DNA of 64,000 nt from Pisolithus tinctorius (Eukaryota > Basidiomycota > Agaricomycetes > Boletales > Pisolithaceae), in contig JANFAH010000022.1 in assembly GCA_024663395.1 (NCBI GenBank), positions 744,001 to 808,000 of the forward strand, given 5' to 3'. The stretch's first letter is position 1; each line of letters opens with the position of its first letter. Positions 34,756 through 45,590 of this stretch are shown in pieces. The notes under the pieces are model-generated. The model saw only the letters and a list, made by a program, of their open reading frames with translations, was not told the origin of the DNA and made no database searches. The translations under genes and the position numbers were made by a program.

Positions 34756-36887
34756 TTTATATACTGAGGGGGGAGCACAGCTTGTGACAAACAAGGCCCA
34801 AACACTTGGTAAGTAATGAGTAAGGACTGGGTAATCATGATGAGTAAGTGAGAAATGAAAAGTAAGCAAGCAAAGAAGATTGGTAAGTATTGGCAATGAA
34901 TGAGTCAGGGATAGTCAAAATATCACAAAACGAGTCAAATAGAACCAGAAACTGAGTAAGCGCACTGATATCACATTAGGGGGTGGCGATGCAAGTTAGA
35001 TCTTAGCAGAGACATCTCTAGATCCAAAGATGGCATGACAGATGGACAGTGTTTCCAGATAGGGAAGTATTAATTCCAGAATTGAAGGGCATGAGTCAGG
35101 TGTCAAAGGGGGCCAGGGTGTTGGGGGTCTGTGGGGCAATGAGAGCATACACGATCACGTCTCCCACCCTTCCATCCTCTCAGCGAAGTTAACAAAAACT
35201 TCATGAATGGGGCTCTGATGGAGAAGGAGGAGAAGGGGGGACATCTTCTGCTGGATCTTGCAGTAAGAAGGCAAGATGCATGTCATACTTGTCATGAATG
35301 CGATCAGGGAGGCTGGAGGACAGTAGGCTATACTGCAGCTGTTGCAATGCAGGAAGAATGATAGACGAGACTGGAATAAAGATGGTGCAGGGAGCAGGGA
35401 GGAATGATCCATATGCTTCATCAACCAGGGAGACTGAAATGACCACATAAGACCTTTCTAACTGAGTGACAGACCTGAGGCGACCAAAGAATGTCCTTCT
35501 GGAAGTCATACTGACAAGGAGAACATGCTGACCAAGCTGCATGGGATGAGATGGGGCTGACAATGATGGGATGAACCAGGGGGCTTCAGGATGGAAGCTG
35601 GTGGGAACACCTGGCAGATATACGTAGCCACTGTCTCTGGCAAATGAGACAAGCGAGATGATCGACAAAGAGGTGGCCATGATTGATGGACTTAGCAAAA
35701 TGAGTGTCTGATGGATGGAGTGCTGTAGAAATGTGCAGGGTGCAAGGATCCTCTCCAAATTTGGAAGGAAGAATCGTGGGGCTGAGCACTTTAAGCGAGT
35801 GTGGGAATGGAATCGATATCTTTGGAAATGGTGGAGATACGACGAAAACCGGAATGCCGTACATGGGTGCTAAAAACTTTTAATGCACACTTAACTCGCT
35901 TCCTCTTTTCTCTTTAGCACTGACGACTCGTTCTTGTGCGAAGGATGACTGTTAACGTCCAACAGTCTTTCTATGCATGAGGCCTTTAGTCTTCATCTGC
36001 ATGCATGGGCATTACGCACAACTCGTCAACGAGTTAGGCAGAGTCAGCTGTAACCATGTCCACAACACCTTTGGTGTGTGACACTGTTGTTGTCAGCCCC
36101 ATCTCATCCCATGCAGCTTGGTCAGCGTGTTCTCCTTGTCAGTATGACTTCCAGAAGGATGTTCTTTGGTCGCCTCAGGTCTGTCACTCAGTTAGAAAGG
36201 TCTTATGTGGTCGTTTCAGTCTCCCCAGTTGATGAAGCATATGGATCATTCCTCCCTGCTCCTGCACTGTCTTTGTTCCAGTCTCGTCCATCATTCTTCC
36301 CACATTGTGACAGCTGCAGTATAATCTACTGTCCTCCAGCCTCCCTGATCGCATTCATGACAAGTATGACATGCATCTTGCCTTCTTACTGCAAGATCCA
36401 GCAGAAGACATTCCCCCTTCTCCTCCTCCTCCGTCAGAACCCTGTTCATGAAGTTTTTGTTAACTTCGCTGAGAGGATGGAAGGGTGGGAGACGCGATCA
36501 TGTATGCTCTCATTGCCCCAAAGACCCCCAATGCCCTAGCCCCTTTTGACACCTGACTCATGCCCTTCAATTCTGGAATTAATACTTCCCTATCTGGAAA
36601 CACTGTCCATCTGTCATGCTGTCTTTGGATCTAGAGATGTCTCTGCCGAGATCTGACTGGCATCGCCACCCCCTAATGTGATATCAGTGCGCTTACTCAG
36701 TTTCTGATTCTGTTTGACTCATTTTGTGATATTTTGACTATCCTTGACTTGTTTATTGCCAATACTTACCAATCTTCTTTGCTTGCTTACTTTTCATTTC
36801 TCACTTACTCATCATGATTACTCAGTCCTTACTCATTACTTACCAAGGGTTTGTGCCTTGTTTGTCATAAGCTGTGCTCCCCCCTCA

Positions 36888-36897
36888 GTATATAAAC
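36888..36897 (+). promoter_or_regulatory. TATA-like box of the E-family LTR
   Basis: AGTATATAAA after a C-rich run, about 520 bp before the LTR end. The same motif in E2 is the site where element D inserted (TTTAT duplication at 28905-28909 and 34756-34760). Confidence 0.5.
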
Positions 36898-37411
36898 CCC
36901 CATGTACTTAGCTACAAAAAAGCAATCAGAAGCAGTCCAGCAGTCAGTCCAGTGCCTATCTCGTCGTCGACAGTTGAGGCTCCACAAAGGGGTCTATCTG
37001 TCATCATTCGTATAATTGGTAGTTGAGGCTCATTCGGAAGAGTCTATCTGCCTCCATCATTCATCTGAAGCTTTCTCTTAGTCAGCAGTCTTAGTCATCC
37101 CTCCACTCCTGTGTAACTCGTCAACGACCTGCGCCAGGAGCACATCTTATCAAAGTCCATTATTCCAAGAAGTCCTTTCAGCTGAACACCCCTGCTCTGT
37201 TCAGCATCCCCTTCTCAATCAGCATTCATTCATCTACTCCTGCGTAACTCGTTGTCGACTTGCACTAGGAGCACCCTGCCATTGAAGTTTCCCCCTCTTA
37301 GGTTTCTGCACTCCAGGTTCCGCAGAGGCACACCACCACTTGCTTTACATTTGTCTTTTGTGTTGGTTTTGGTTGGTTTTCACCACCTTTCCACACTTTG
37401 ACTCACACCAG

Positions 37412-39957
37412 GTCATCCAGCAGTGCGGTCAGGATATCATTATGAAGTGTCTCTATATCCATCAGTGTGACTGCTCATAAGACCAGGAACTCGAGGTAGG
37501 TTGCACGAAGGGAGACTGCTAGTTGCTCCTGGGTAAAGACTGGTCTCAGGTTTTGCAGGTTCACTCGGGCATAGCTGCTATCCCTCTCTTTGGGGTAGAT
37601 GTCCCATCATCTAGTTAGGGCATTGGGCTTAGCCCTGAGCTTACTGGGCCTGAATCTAATGATCATGTTGAACTGAGACAGGAACTCTGACCAGCGAGCT
37701 TGGTAGCAGGTGAGTACTTTAGAGGTAGAAAAGTACTCAAGATTCTTGTGGTCAGTAACAACATTGACTGGTGAGTCCAAACCCTCGAGGTAATGGTGCC
37801 AGGTCTGGAATGCTTCGAAAATAGCAAGCAATTCCTTGTCATTGGTGTCATAATTCAACTCTGGGGCTGTCAGAGTTCAGGACTAGAATGCAACCAGATG
37901 AATCTGGCTGTCACTGCAAGTGATAGACAGAATGCTGGCGATGGCATAGTCCGATGCATCGGTCTTGATGGTGATGGGGACTCTGGGGATGAAATGAGTT
38001 AAGACTGGTGCAGTGGTGAAGGTGGCCTTGAGGTTGTTGAATGACCAGTGGCACTCCTCAGAGAAGTTCCAAGGAGCCCCCTTGCAGGTAAGCTGAGTCA
38101 GTGGTACAACAATGTCTGAGTAATTAAAGATAAACTGGCAGTAGAAGTTAGTGAAGCTGAGGAAGGACTGTATGTCTTTGACCTTGCAAGGCTCAGGACA
38201 ATTGCAGATGGTCTGGACTTTTTCCTTGGACATCATGAGGCTGGCAGGGGAAAGGTGGAATCTGAGGTATTTGACCAAGTCTGAGTGAAACTCACATTTC
38301 TCTGGCTTCACATACAGGCCTTGAAGCTGAAGCTGGTGGAGGACTTCTTGGACATGCTGCTTGTGAAACTCCTTATCTCCTGAGTAGATCAAGATGTCAT
38401 CTAGGTAGACAACTATGCAGACATCCAACATATCTGCAAAGATGGTGTTGATGAAGTGCTGGAAAGTGGCCAGGGCATTGGTGAGGCTGAAAGGCATCAC
38501 TAACCACTTGTAGGATCCATACCAAGTCTGAAATGTGGTCTTCCATTCATTGCCCAGGGTGATCCAGATGAGATGGTAGGCATGCTGAAGATCAATCTTA
38601 GTATAGATCTTAGCTTGGCTTGGTGAATCCAAAAGGTGAGAGATGAGTGGGAGTGGGTAGCAGTCCTTCTTAGTGATTTTGTTGAGGCCATGGAAGTCTA
38701 TGCAAAGCTGGAGGGAGCCATCCTTCTTTTTGACAAAGAGGACTGGTGCAGCATAAGGGGAGGAGGTAGGCTGAATGAATCTGGTAGTGAGGTTTTCATC
38801 GATGAAAGTCCAGAGAGCTTGGAGCTCAACCAGGGACAGTGAGTAGATGGTGCTGAGGGGCGGGGTTGTTCCTTCTTTGAGCTCTATCTTCAGGTCATAC
38901 TCCTGGTATGGTGGGAGTGCCGAGGCCTTGGCCTTGCTGAATACATCAGCAAAGTCATGGTACTCTTCCAGTACATTGGGTAAGGCCAGAGGAGGGGAAG
39001 CCAAGGCTGATCAGGCTTGAGCTGAGTCCAAGGGGTGGAGCTGAAGTTGGAACTGGACAGACCCTTCTAATTTGCAGGTGTGCACAAAGGCAGCTGCATT
39101 GATTAGAGAAACCAGAGGGGCCTTCAGGGGGGTGCAAGCTGGGGAGTTGGGGACTGGTACAGATGGTGCAAGGCCAGGTTGGTTACTAGGACCGGAGTCA
39201 GGGAGGCCGCTGGAGAGCGGGTTTTCAGGGGGTGTTGACAGGGTTGGCATTCCTTGTGCAGGAGTCTGGAATGTTAGACTGCCCAATACCCAATCAATCA
39301 ATGGATTGTAGCAGGTGAGCCAGTCATGTCCAAGAACTATCTTACACTCAGAATCCAACAGGGCTAGATACAGGGTTACCAGTGTGACATTGCTGGATGC
39401 AAAGCAGATATTGACATCTACTGCTTGAGTTATGGTAAAGGTGGTCGTTCCATCGAAAAGCCAGAGTCAGATTGGGGAGACTGAGTAAGGGGTAAAGGAA
39501 TGTTGATTAGCAAAATTATTATCTATAAAACAGTGAGTGGAACTGGAGTCCACTAAAGTATGAAGCCGAGGTAATTCTGGGTTTTCTAATGTGACATAGG
39601 GGGTTAAAGAATTCAGACTGGAAAGAGCAGACACATTAAGATGAGCCTCCAATTTTGCACAACCAGAGTCAATGCAGCTCCCAGATTGTGTGGAGTCCCA
39701 GGAGCTGCTACCTATTTTTTTGTCTCAGGGGTAGAACCCGAGCCCGAGGCCAGTGTAGCCTTGGTGGTGGCCGCAGTGCAAGCTTTGGCCTTTCCAGCTT
39801 TCTTGGGGCATTTGTCAGCAAAATGACCAGGCCCTCCGCAGGACATGCAGAGGTTTCTGTCTATGTGGTGCTTGCATTCCTCAGGGGTAAGCTTTCCATC
39901 TTTGCTGAGTTTGCTAGGCTCAGGCTTGGATGAGTTGCTGTTATTGTTATTACCTGG
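37412..39957 (-). pseudogene. Element C gag zinc knuckle, protease, RT and RNase H
   Basis: Reading leftward from 39957: CCHC knuckle CMSCGGPGHFADKC (about 39850), protease LHTLVDSSSTHCFID (39545), IVLGHDWLTCYNPLIDW, RT (PVLFVKKKDGSLQLCIDFHGLN, MPFSLTNALATFQ, VVYLDDILIYSGD near 38400) and RNase H ([39 protein letters not shown]). The pieces from 39652 to 37607 share one frame with TGA/TAG breaks, for example TGA at 39011 and 37607 at Arg sites. It continues as integrase at 27860 after solo LTR E1. Confidence 0.85.
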
Positions 39958-40995
39958 TGTGGGACACTACCTCTGGGTAGTGTGTGAATAGGGGAAAGCT
40001 GTAGGGAAAATCCCTAGGCTTGAGCCAAGGGGTGCTGAGTAGAAAAGAGACATAGAATATGATGGTAGAGTTGGTCAAAGAGTTGAATGTGGGTCACAGA
40101 AATTTAATTCCACAGAGTTGAAGGTAGGGATAGACTTGCTTTTGAAATTCCGGACGACAATCTTGCACTGATGAAGTAACTCCAAGATGAATTAAGTGTG
40201 CAGGAGAGGAAAATGAGTACTAGTGGAACAAGGACACAAAGACACAGTAGACACAGTAGACACAGTAGACGCAGTAGACACAAAGACACAGATACACAGA
40301 GGACACAGAGGATGCAAAGACTCTTTGAACTCTTTTGACTCGCACAAGACACAGAATGTGGGTCCTAAAAAGATGAATCTCATTTCGTCGCTGAGGCAGA
40401 ATTATATAGTACATGGACAGTAAGGTACTGATCGGAGAAATGTGGGGCGGGTGAAGCAAAACTCCGAAAAATAAAGGGGGCAACATGCCAGACATCAAAG
40501 CCATACAGCAACATGTGAAAACAAACTGTAAGGTAGTAACTGAGAAAGACAACAGGAAAGACAAGTATCTTCCAACAGGACAAGTGTACACTGTACCGAA
40601 GAGTGGAACGCGAAAGGTAGAGGCTGTAGGTAGAAAGGGGTTCTTGCATTGTGGAGAAAGGTTTGTGGGAACGGAACGAGAGGGGTAACCGGAGTTTTTA
40701 CTGATGATCTGCATGGTTTCCTGGCTATGTGGCGAGGCGAGGGTTGAAGCAGCACAACTGCAGAATTCTGGATAGATGTATGTCACGTTGGTGTTGACAT
40801 GGAATTTTGGGACAATGACTGGTGTGTGTTATTGATGGACAGGGGAGCTCCAAAGGTTCGACAGGCAAGGCAGCGCACGAGGCTGATGCACGAGGCAGAT
40901 GGAATAATTCCGAAGACAACAGACATAGATGGTAACAGTGGAATTTTGGTGTTGGCATCCCTATTTTGGTCTTAGGGAGTATACTACTCCCTACA
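39958..40995 (-). repeat. Solo LTR F2 (1-kb LTR family)
   Basis: 1038 bp, the inverted homologue of F1. On the plus strand it reads TGTGGGACAC...CTCCCTACA. A 4-bp duplication CTGG lies at 39954-39957 and 40996-40999. It splits element C gag between an Asn/Ser-rich linker and the zinc knuckle. An expanded 9-bp minisatellite (ACACAGTAG, about 5 copies near 40240-40290) is longer than the counterpart in F1. Confidence 0.87.
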
Positions 40996-41178
40996 CTGGC
41001 TTCGATGAAGCCAGCTTGGGGGAAGATGTGGAGTTGTTATTGCTGCTGGTCTTGGCTTTCTCCTGACCAGTCTTGGCCTGACTGTTGTTGCTGGAACCTC
41101 TGGACTTATTATTGCTGGAGTTAGACAAGCCTTGATGCTTACTTGCCTGTTGGACTTCTTCCTTGTGCTCCTAATAGC
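40996..41178 (-). pseudogene. Element C gag linker remnant next to the 5' LTR
   Basis: An Asn/Ser/Lys-rich frame (EHKEEVQQASKHQGLSN, SSNNNSTSSPKLASSKP) continues into NNNNSNSSKPEPSK beyond F2. It abuts the 5' LTR directly, so the leader and capsid part of gag appear to be deleted. A TAG lies two codons inside. Confidence 0.6.
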
Positions 41179-41689
41179 TGTCAAGTTTATGGATTGTCTA
41201 GGTTGAGGCTGGACTGGAGACTGAAGCAGGCACAAGGCTGAGGGGTTGGGATCAGGGAGAAGAGGCAGAGGTACAGGTGGTGGACTGTTTGGACTTAGCG
41301 ACTGAGGATACAGTGCTATTCCCTTGCATGGGTCTCAGTCTGAGTCTGAGGCCAAGGTGGGGTTATCAGAGTAAACTTAGTTGATTTCAGACTGAGAGGT
41401 ACAGGCCGAGTATTTATGAGTTTATATACTAGAAGTAACTATAGTACAGAGACCAGTAATACTGGTCTTGCAAAGATTGCTAAGGTGATTGGTAAGACAA
41501 GTATTAGTAAGGTATGACAAAGACAACAGAGACTGGGACAGGACTGAGCAGGACCTAACCAAAATGACACGCACTGCAAAGCAGTGCTTACTGTGCTAGA
41601 CCAACTGGGGACATGGGATTGGCAAGGCCGAGGCCAGACTGAATGAGTATGAGGCTGAGTCCAGCTGGGGTTGAGGCATGGCTATGCCA
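41179..41689 (-). repeat. 5' LTR of element C
   Basis: 511 bp, homologous to 14812-15337. It ends GCTATGCCA (partner TGACA), then the GTCGA duplication and the repeat array. Confidence 0.85.
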
Positions 41690-42480
41690 GTCGAAACAAA
41701 AAGACAGGCCCATCACTAGTATCATTTAATAGAGTCACAACATGTGGATGGGCCCTTCAGTAATATTATTTATATTGTCACAACATATGGACAGGCCCAT
41801 CAGTAATCTCATGTATAGCATCACAACATATGGACAGGCCCTTCAGTAGTATTATTTATATTGTCACAACATATGGGCAGGCCTGGCCCCAGTAAGATGT
41901 ACCCTGTCCAAACATAAAGACAGGCCCATCACTAATATCATTTAATAGAGTCACAGCATATGGATGGGCCCTTCAGTAGTATTATTTATATTGTCACAGC
42001 ATATGGATGAGCCTGTCCACAGTAAGATGTACCTCTGATGAAACATAAAGACAGGCCTTCAGTAGTATCATGTATATTGTCACAACAAATGGATGGGCCC
42101 ATCTAGCAAGATGCACCCCTGTCACATTATAAGGACAAGTCCATGTATGGTATTCTTAGGCAGCAGAAAGGGAGATCCAAGCTATCTACATAAGGGCAGC
42201 CCATGTAAGGCATTCTCAGGCAGCAGAAAGGGAGATCAAAGGGATCTACATAAGGATGGGCCCATACATGGTATTCTCAGGCAGCAGATAAGGGAAAACA
42301 ACAACTGGTGTTACAACATAAGACGGGCTGATCTGTCCATTGCAGGATTACAAACCCTTGGCACCACATAAGGCAGGCCAATCCATCATATCATAGATAG
42401 CTCACCACAAATGGACAGGCCTATCCATATTGGGTTATCCCCCTGTCACAATATAAGACAGGCCCAGGAAGACAAGAAAT
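41690..42480. repeat. Degenerate array of about 49-bp GGCCC repeats, segment 3
   Basis: Continuation of 13367-14811 across element C. Clear units read ACAACATATGGACAGGCCC plus CATCAGTA and TTTATATTGTC tracts, about 45-50 bp apart at 41700-42080, then more diverged to 42480. It includes a CAGTAAGATGTACC unit at 41891-41904 like the one beside the left LTR. Confidence 0.8.
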
Positions 42481-42884
42481 GAAGAAAGTGGAACCTCTTG
42501 CACTATGAAGTATCTGAATTTCCCACTATAAATTGTGTTTCATGTTGGGTGATTTGCCTATTCAGTTGGGATCTCAGGTGCTGGTCTATGTAGCTGTGAG
42601 CCAGGACTCTGCCATTGGAGCAGATGGGAAACACACAAAACAAATGGCAATGCTATTCAGAACAACACATAATATTTTTATCTGAGTCTCTGCTTCATAT
42701 ATGCATTCAGGATCATGGACTTGTACCAGTATTGCTGTCATGCCATGGGAATCATTCATAGTTGGGATAAAAAATGCAACATCTGTGTATCTCATTGTCC
42801 ATCTTTAACCTCTGACTCTTCCACTCTCCAATCACCATCACCACTCTCACCATTGAATTACTCCATCATCTCATCATCAGAAAT
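42481..42884. other. Unassigned spacer
   Basis: About 400 bp between the repeat array and the next pseudogene. Short frames only and no recognisable motif. Confidence 0.3.
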
Positions 42885-44621
42885 ATGTTGTCATTGTCAT
42901 CTTGCAAGCTCTTCAAGAAATCACCTGAGCTCAATGCTGTGGCCAACCGCATTCTTCAAATTTACTTCAAGGATATTGTGGAAAGCAGCAAGCTGGGAAA
43001 GGTGGACAAGATTGCAAAGTGGAGAGGTGCCATCAAGGCAATAAATGATGAACTAGTGCATCATAGCATCATCACACTTTTTCACTAACTGATGTATGCA
43101 GGACACTGTATGCAACCTCATCACTAGGATGGATGAGATTCCAATGACCCTCATTGGCATTGACACATTCTTAAAGTGGCATGAAGACCTTGGCTCGATC
43201 GACCACCCATGGCCTGAGGGAAGACTGCCCTATGCCCTTCCAAAACTGATGTCACCAACCACAAGTGGCTCAACATTGTTGAGTGTTGATATGACTACCA
43301 CTGGTTGGGCCTCCCTATGCCCCATGTCATGCCAACACCAACACCACCTGCTCAAGAGACTGAAATTCCCACAAGCAACAAAGGAAAATGGAAAGTGACC
43401 AAGGCAGAGGTGGAGCAAATGATAGCAGAGGGCTCACACAGGATGGAGGTGGATGATGAGGGTGAAGATGAGGTGCCAGAGAAGGAGGATGATGAGGAAG
43501 AACCAGTATGAGGCAGGCAGAAGTGCCAAGCTGCCACAAAAATGATGACCCATTGATCCAGACATCGATCCCACTCTATGAAGGCAACAGCAGAAACCAA
43601 TGATGAAGATGACATTTCTGCTCAAGGCCAATCAAAACACAAGCCTCATCCACCATCAGACAGACTATATGGTCACACTGCCATAGCTTTCAGAAGGATG
43701 CCTTCCCCTGACCCCCATTCCTGTGAGTCATGCTGCAGACACAAGGTATGATGCTACAAGAACCTGGGGAAGTCCTGCTTCCTGTGTGATGGTCACAAGA
43801 TTTGATGCAGCCATGCCAAAGGTGGCATTACTGCTCCAACTCAATGGAATCCATCGTGAGCCAGGGGGAAAAAGTGAGCTCAAAGTCTGTCCCCAATGAT
43901 GGAGGCCCAAGAATCCCAAAGCCCAAAGGAACATCCCCAAAAGCAACATGTTTCGATGGCTTCCAAAGCCATTGATGCTGGGGTTGGGCCCTCCAACCAG
44001 GGAAAGATGATCCCTGAGGGATCTTCACTCAGTACATTTCCAATTTCATGTATTTAGCACTGACTCAAATTTTATTCAGAGATTTGTCTTCCTGCATTAG
44101 GGATTCCTGCCCAATCCCAGCTGCTGTACAAGCAGATTTGATTGTCAAGGTTGGCCCATCCATTGCACAGGAGGTAGAGGAATCTATGGTAGCAGGTACG
44201 TTTAATCACTCCACATCTATACTAAGTATCATCATTAACCCTTGTATTCAAAGCAGACACCCACCCATTGACAACAGTGACACCTGTCCAACCCACAACT
44301 GCTGCAACTCCCAGTGCACCATCACCCATCTGTGCCCCAATCACCAAGGTTTCACAAATGTCCAACACAATTGAACAGTGAATCAACAATTTGGAATGTC
44401 AACTCCATGATGCTGAGGCCCACTGCCCATACTATGAGGATCAAATGTATGATTTCCAAATACAACAGGTTGAGACCATGCAGATGCTGGACAGGATGGC
44501 TCATGAGCTGGAGGCTCTGCATATTTGGGTGTATGGATGAGCATTGGGTGACGACCTCATTGATCTCTTTGGGCCTCTGGCAGATGAGACAAGGGCAGAT
44601 AGGAAAGCAGGGTGAATGAGG
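42885..44621 (+). pseudogene. Degraded gene with twin Cys cluster and coiled coil
   Basis: No named family recognised. Readable plus-strand blocks: LNAVANRILQIYFKDIVESSK (42930), VCNLITRMDEIPMTLIGIDTFLKWHEDLG (43105), an acidic stretch KAEVEQMIAEGS...DDEGEDEVPEKEDDEEE (43400), and a Cys cluster CESCCRHKV-CYKNLGKSCFLCDGHKI-C (43720-43830) with two TGA at likely Arg codons. A C-terminal coiled coil (NNLECQLHDAEAHCPYYED...LDRMAHELEALHIWV) ends ADETRADRKAG at 44621. The layout (acidic, Cys cluster, coiled coil) recalls the antisense ORF of element C. Frame changes suggest introns or indels. Confidence 0.45.
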
Positions 44622-44749
44622 CTATCTATAATTTTACTCCTCCATGGTATATACAATGTCTTTTTATATTTCACATTTTAATTGACCACTGCAGCTGCAT
44701 CATATACTCAACATTTACTTAGAGTGAGAAAAGGACAATGGCTAGACAG

Positions 44750-45590
44750 CCAACAGAATTGCAAAGGATAATCTCATTCTACTAAAACAACTGCTGATGT
44801 ATCCTGATAGGTGGAAGCTTAGCGAATGCATGGCTTTGCAATATAGCATAGTTAACATGAGACTTAAAAAATGAGATAGTGGGATGGTCTCATTCTGCTA
44901 AAACTGGAGTTGATGGAACCTGATAGACAGAACCTGAATGCATGGGCTATGCTATTTACGGTGTTCACTTGGGATTTACAAAACACAATAGCTAATAATT
45001 GGATAACAATGCAAAGAAAGATGTCAGCCTGTGAAAACAGCATTCTGTGGATCCTGATAGACTCATCTGAGTCTGCTAATATGGCCACTGATGAATCCCA
45101 ATAGACAGACACCTGGCAAATGAGTGGCTATGCTATTTACAGCATTCACTTGGGAGTTACAAAACAAGATAATGGCTCATAATAGGATAACAATGCAAAG
45201 GAAGATGTCAGCCTGTGAAAACAGCATTCCACAGATCCCAATAGACAGAACCCTTCCAAATGAGTGGCCTGTGCAATATGCAAGGTTGATATGGACTGTC
45301 TTGACCTACTAACATGGCATTTGATGGATCCTGATAGACGGAACCCTTCAAAGTGAGTGGACTGTGTGAGATGCAAGGCTGAGAGCAATTGGTCATCAGA
45401 TGCAAATGCAAAGCAATATTCTCTTTGTGCTAACATAGGATCCAAGGTATGCCCACAGGTGGGACATGTGCAAATGAGCAGAGTGTGAGATTCACAAGGT
45501 TCAATTCAGGGAAAAAGTTGCATTCTGCTATTGCAGGAGCCAATGTATTTTGATAGGTGGAAGCTTGGCAAATGAGCAGATAAATATTTC
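44750..45590. repeat. Degenerate tandem repeat with CCTGATAGRNRGAA units
   Basis: Five to six diverged units of roughly 100-220 bp. Each has an ATTCT(A/G)CTAA or similar lead, TGATG-ATCC(T/C)(G/A)ATAG and a CAAATGAGTGG tract, plus an inner GCTATGCTATTTAC..GGGA block. Two neighbouring units (44950-45050 and 45130-45235) share long identical stretches including AAGATGTCAGCCTGTGAAAA. Confidence 0.6.

Larger units (their letters stand above)
28383..36083 (-). repeat. Solo LTR E2, inverted in E1, split by element D
   Basis: Same family as E1 on the minus strand. It is 1850 bp without D: 35563-36083 matches 27865-28382 inverted, and the remainder matches 36088-37407 inverted. The 4-bp duplication is CCGT (28379-28382) and CTGT (36084-36087), one CpG transition apart. 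An open frame of 185 codons (35201-35758) lies in its U3-like part. Confidence 0.85.
27865..37407 (+). repeat. Solo LTR E1 (1.84 kb), split by E2 and D
   Basis: Plus-strand TGTCACACACC...TTGACTCACA made of 27865-28382 and 36088-37407. The 4-bp duplication is CCGG (27861-27864) and CCAG (37408-37411). It starts with a CACC/GGTG hairpin and contains an AACTCGT/ACGAGTT dyad at 27913-27928. A frame of more than 100 codons lies upstream of its TATA box. No element interior is attached, so it is a solo LTR inside C pol. Confidence 0.85.
14812..41689 (-). mobile_element. Ty3/chromodomain element C, with nested insertions
   Basis: Minus-strand LTR element spanning 26.9 kb because of insertions; without them it is about 6.5 kb. 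LTRs are at 14812-15337 and 41179-41689. The duplication is GTTGA (14807-14811) and GTCGA (41690-41694), one CpG transition apart, and both flanks are the same repeat array. The order from the right is gag linker, zinc knuckle, protease, RT, RNase H, integrase, chromodomain-like tail, an antisense ORF and the 3' LTR. Inserts are F2 (39958-40995), E1 (27865-37407) and H (16345-26088). Confidence 0.88.

Noticed and set aside
36078..36539. 153-codon plus-strand ORF as an independent gene
   Set aside because: It is the E1 LTR sequence continuing the LTR-internal frame after the E2 insertion, and its start codon is created by the junction.
28383..37407. A composite element with long inverted ends
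   Set aside because: The inverted arms are explained by one solo LTR (E2) inserted in reverse inside a sister LTR (E1), each with its own 4-bp duplication.
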